From assembly GCA_029721515.1 (NCBI GenBank), contig CM056561.1, positions 3,372,001 through 3,436,000 of the forward strand: DNA of 64,000 nt, given 5' to 3'. The notes beneath the pieces are model-generated. The model ran no database searches, was not told the origin of the DNA, and was given only the letters and a program-made list of their open reading frames with translations. Below, piece after piece: positions 55,501-59,290 of this stretch. Positions within the stretch are counted from its first letter, which is position 1. Each line of letters begins with the position of its first letter. A program made the translations under genes and the position numbers. The DNA is from Synanceia verrucosa. Lineage: Eukaryota; Chordata; Actinopteri; Perciformes; Synanceiidae.

Positions 55501-57834
55501 GTAACGCTCCAAACTGTCACACACTTCATCGGCAGCGTTTAACGTGCATCTTGAGCTGACAGTGTAGTCACAATATTATTATGAAAAATACTTTCTTTGT
55601 AAAGTCAACATGACCAAAACTTAGCACAAAGTGTACAGAAGAGAAGGACCTTCTGCAGCAAACAGTGCTGACTTTATCAGCTGAGTCATAACAACAGTGT
55701 GTGTAATAATAGTGAGAGGTGTCAGGTTATAAAGGAGGTCACTGGACATTATGTTTCATCAGCTTTAAATACACTGCCCCCATTACAAACATAGCTTGAT
55801 GAGGAGCAGCGGTAACATCATGAAATGGGTGCGATGGACAGCAGTGCGGGGGGAGTTTTCACCTTGATGTCTGCAGCAATGCTGATCTCTGGGGGTGTCA
55901 GGGTCATGGACGGGCACTGCTGGGGGCCTTCACCCATGCTGATCCAGGAGCGGGCCAGCAGCCCCTGAGCACACTCCTTCTGGATGGTACATCTAGAAAG
56001 AGTGACAGGCAGAAATTTTGGTCTGGTTATCATAGCTGTTATATCATATTTAGGTGCAGATTAGATTACAGCACAAAGACATATTTGGAGATTCCCTACA
56101 CTGAATATGGACACTGAACTCCAGAAACATTTCCTGATTATCTTGCACAGAAAACTTGGCTGCACGTTTTCGGACAGCATGTCCCATATAGTGTTCACAG
56201 ATAGATGGATAGAGGATGAATTCTTTTAGGCATGCAGTGAAATCTGACATCCTACCTGCTTCTCAATGCCACAGCTGTTAATCGACACGCAATCAATCAC
56301 TAGACAACCAGGCTGAGCTTTATGGTCAACATTTTATCCTTTGTGAGGAGAGGATGAAATTTTTCTGTTTTCCTTTCATCAGGTATTGACGAATTCTCTG
56401 CCTTCCACGGATTTATGAGGCGCTCTGGTCTCCTAATGTCACACATTTAGACCTCGGCTGTCAGTTTGTCTGGCTCAACACAAGAGGCTACGTGACTCCA
56501 GGTCACACACGTTGCTGTGGCAACACATCCCACAGGCACTACGATCAGGGGGCCTGTTACAGATAGTTGGAATAAAAAAAAAATCCTGCTGATTCTTAAT
56601 CTGTGTGGACCAACAGTGCAATCTATGAATGTGTCTGTGTGAACATGCACAGAGAATACAGTGTTTGCTCCTATCTGTGAGTATAATGAATGTCTAGAGC
56701 AGAAGAATTGTAAGAGGGCATTCAAAAAGCAAGGTGGCCTCGTACTCTGTGCCTCACTAATGAACTTCACTGGCCGTTGGCACAGCGCTCAGTTCAACTG
56801 CAGTGCAGACTAGAAGGACAAAGTGACCTCAGAGTGAGGGGAAACCAAACAGGCCCCCATCTAACAAGCCACATAATGAGCTTGGCACATCCCACTTTCC
56901 CCTCTCACACTTCTCCAGTTGTTTTAAAATAAAGCGTGTGTCTGTGTGCCCGCATGCCTTTGAGTGTGGGTATTTGTGTCCAGAAAGCGAATGTCCAGAT
57001 TCTCAGTCCCATTGGAACCGAGAGGAGCCATGAGGTCAGCGAGCTGCTGAACTAAAAATAGAAGCTGAGTGCCTCTGCAAGCCAAAATCCCCAAGACACA
57101 AACAAACTACAGTCACTTGAAACTTGTTTAGCTAACATTGATCTATTGAATTTTCATTTTGAAAGTTCTTCTTTGAGTACGACTGGGTATTGCTGTTGTT
57201 AGTACCATACCAGAGTTTCCTTGTTCAAAGTTTCATTTCATCTACAGTGATACATTTGTTAAGTAAGAAATGCAAACCTAAATGACGGATTTAAATGGTG
57301 AACATGTTCAACATTAGCATGTAAGCCTTGTCACAGGATATTAGCATGCTAATGTTAGCATTTACCTGTGCACAGCCTCACAAAGATGCTAGCATGGCTA
57401 CTTATCGTACCCTAGTTTTCTAAACCCATTTCGTCGGGTAAATGTGTTCAACAGTTTAGAGTAGATGTATAAAACACCTTACAGCGAAACAGGCAGTACG
57501 AACAGAAAATGTTAGGATGCGCTGTGCTTCCGGTACGACGCCATGTTTAGGGACGTCATTGCCAGCAACGCGAGAGATAATGTCCTCTGTTTAGGAAAGC
57601 AAAATATGGCCACCCTACTTTGTACACCCATGGACAAAACGGGGAGACGCACACGCAGCCGACTCGGCTGCGTAACCAAAGCGCAGAAAGGCTGTGATTA
57701 CCTCACATCCAGAAGGAGAGTGGTTTCCTTCACTGCTCTGCCACCTGGGAGCATTCAGAAGCCGCGCCGCCATTTTGGAGCGTGACATCAAGGTGCGTTC
57801 GCGGCAACTCGGAGATCGGCCTTTCCCCCAAAAA

Positions 57835-57874
<40 letters not shown>

Positions 57875-59259
57875 ATATTCCCTCTTTTATGAAAATGTCC
57901 TGTTTGGCTTCACTTAATATTCTTCTACCAGAGCAAATACACATGATATCACTCATTTAATTTTATTGTTTGCAAAATTTCATATAAACAAAAAATCCAA
58001 CCACATTATAATTTTTTCTCTTTGAAAATTAAGTAAAATAACACATTGCATCTGTTTTGTATTTTAAACAATAGAAAGGCTATTAAAACCAAATGTATGG
58101 CATTTTCAGGACTGAATTTGATTTTTGTCAGTGCTCTGATCTTCTGGAATTATCCGCTGCAAAAAGAAGCCTGAGTGTCCAGAAGTCTATGAGAAAATTA
58201 TCCTACGTCTCTCTTGATTTATTCCATCAGTAAACATTATAAACATGAGTTTAATGACTCAGTCTCTGGTTCCAAGTCTTCTTCAATACAGCATGATGTT
58301 AATTTAGTAAATCATGGTCCCATTTAGAGTCAAATAGACCATAAAGCAGGGGATACTTTATGCCGGGGCTACCTTGTGATGCTACCTTGCTACCACAACA
58401 TTGTGCACTCTGGATGTGTGTTTTCAGTTCATTAAAGATAATCACAAGCTTTTTGGTCGACTGAAAATATTTATTTCCACCGTCTCATGTCACTCTGTCA
58501 TCTGTCACCATGATAGTGATGGCTAAAATGCCAGCGAGAGACTTTGAACGCTTCAAAACAACAGCACACAAAGAAGCAGGTGATGATATGGAGACTACAT
58601 CCACGTACACAACTTATGTTCCATGTTTGCTGCTATATTAAAGCGATGAATTCTGCACGAGAAAACCTCTCAAACAAGATCTTTGCCAACATAAAGTAGT
58701 GTAAAATACTGTCTCTGATATCCAGTGCTACAGACACATGTCAGTCAGCGCTCAAAAAGTATTGAGGTTCAATATCCCCCCTTTGAGATTATAATTACCA
58801 ACATTTGTTTTTAAATTTATTTACATTTCACTTGAGTAAAACACAACTTCCTCTTGGGTCCAAAGTGCCCTAAATGTTTTCCAGTTGGAAGAATATATTT
58901 AGATTATCAAGTAAACTCCAGATTTTTATCTTTAAGTGCTGAACACATCATAGATTCCACTTGGTATGAACGGAAGCAGACATCCAGGAAACGTCAGCTT
59001 GTGATCTCAAAAGAAAAAGACATGCAGTCTCAGATAAAAATCCACAAACGCTGTGTCATTTGTAAGGACTGGCTGGAAAACTCAAATCATGATAATGATA
59101 TTCTTTTTCTTTTCTCTGTTGTATCTATTTTTTCTTTAAACACATTTTTGACTTGCCTATATCCACATAACACTTTGATCAAGTGCAGTGAGGAGAAATA
59201 CATCCAAAACACTTTCTGCTTAAAGGCTGGAGCAACTATATATACATACTGTTTAATAG

Positions 59260-59290
<31 letters not shown>

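Noticed and set aside
57615..57956. 113-residue frame with a poly-Lys run
   Set aside because: The Lys run is the translated 34-base homopolymer; no gene support.
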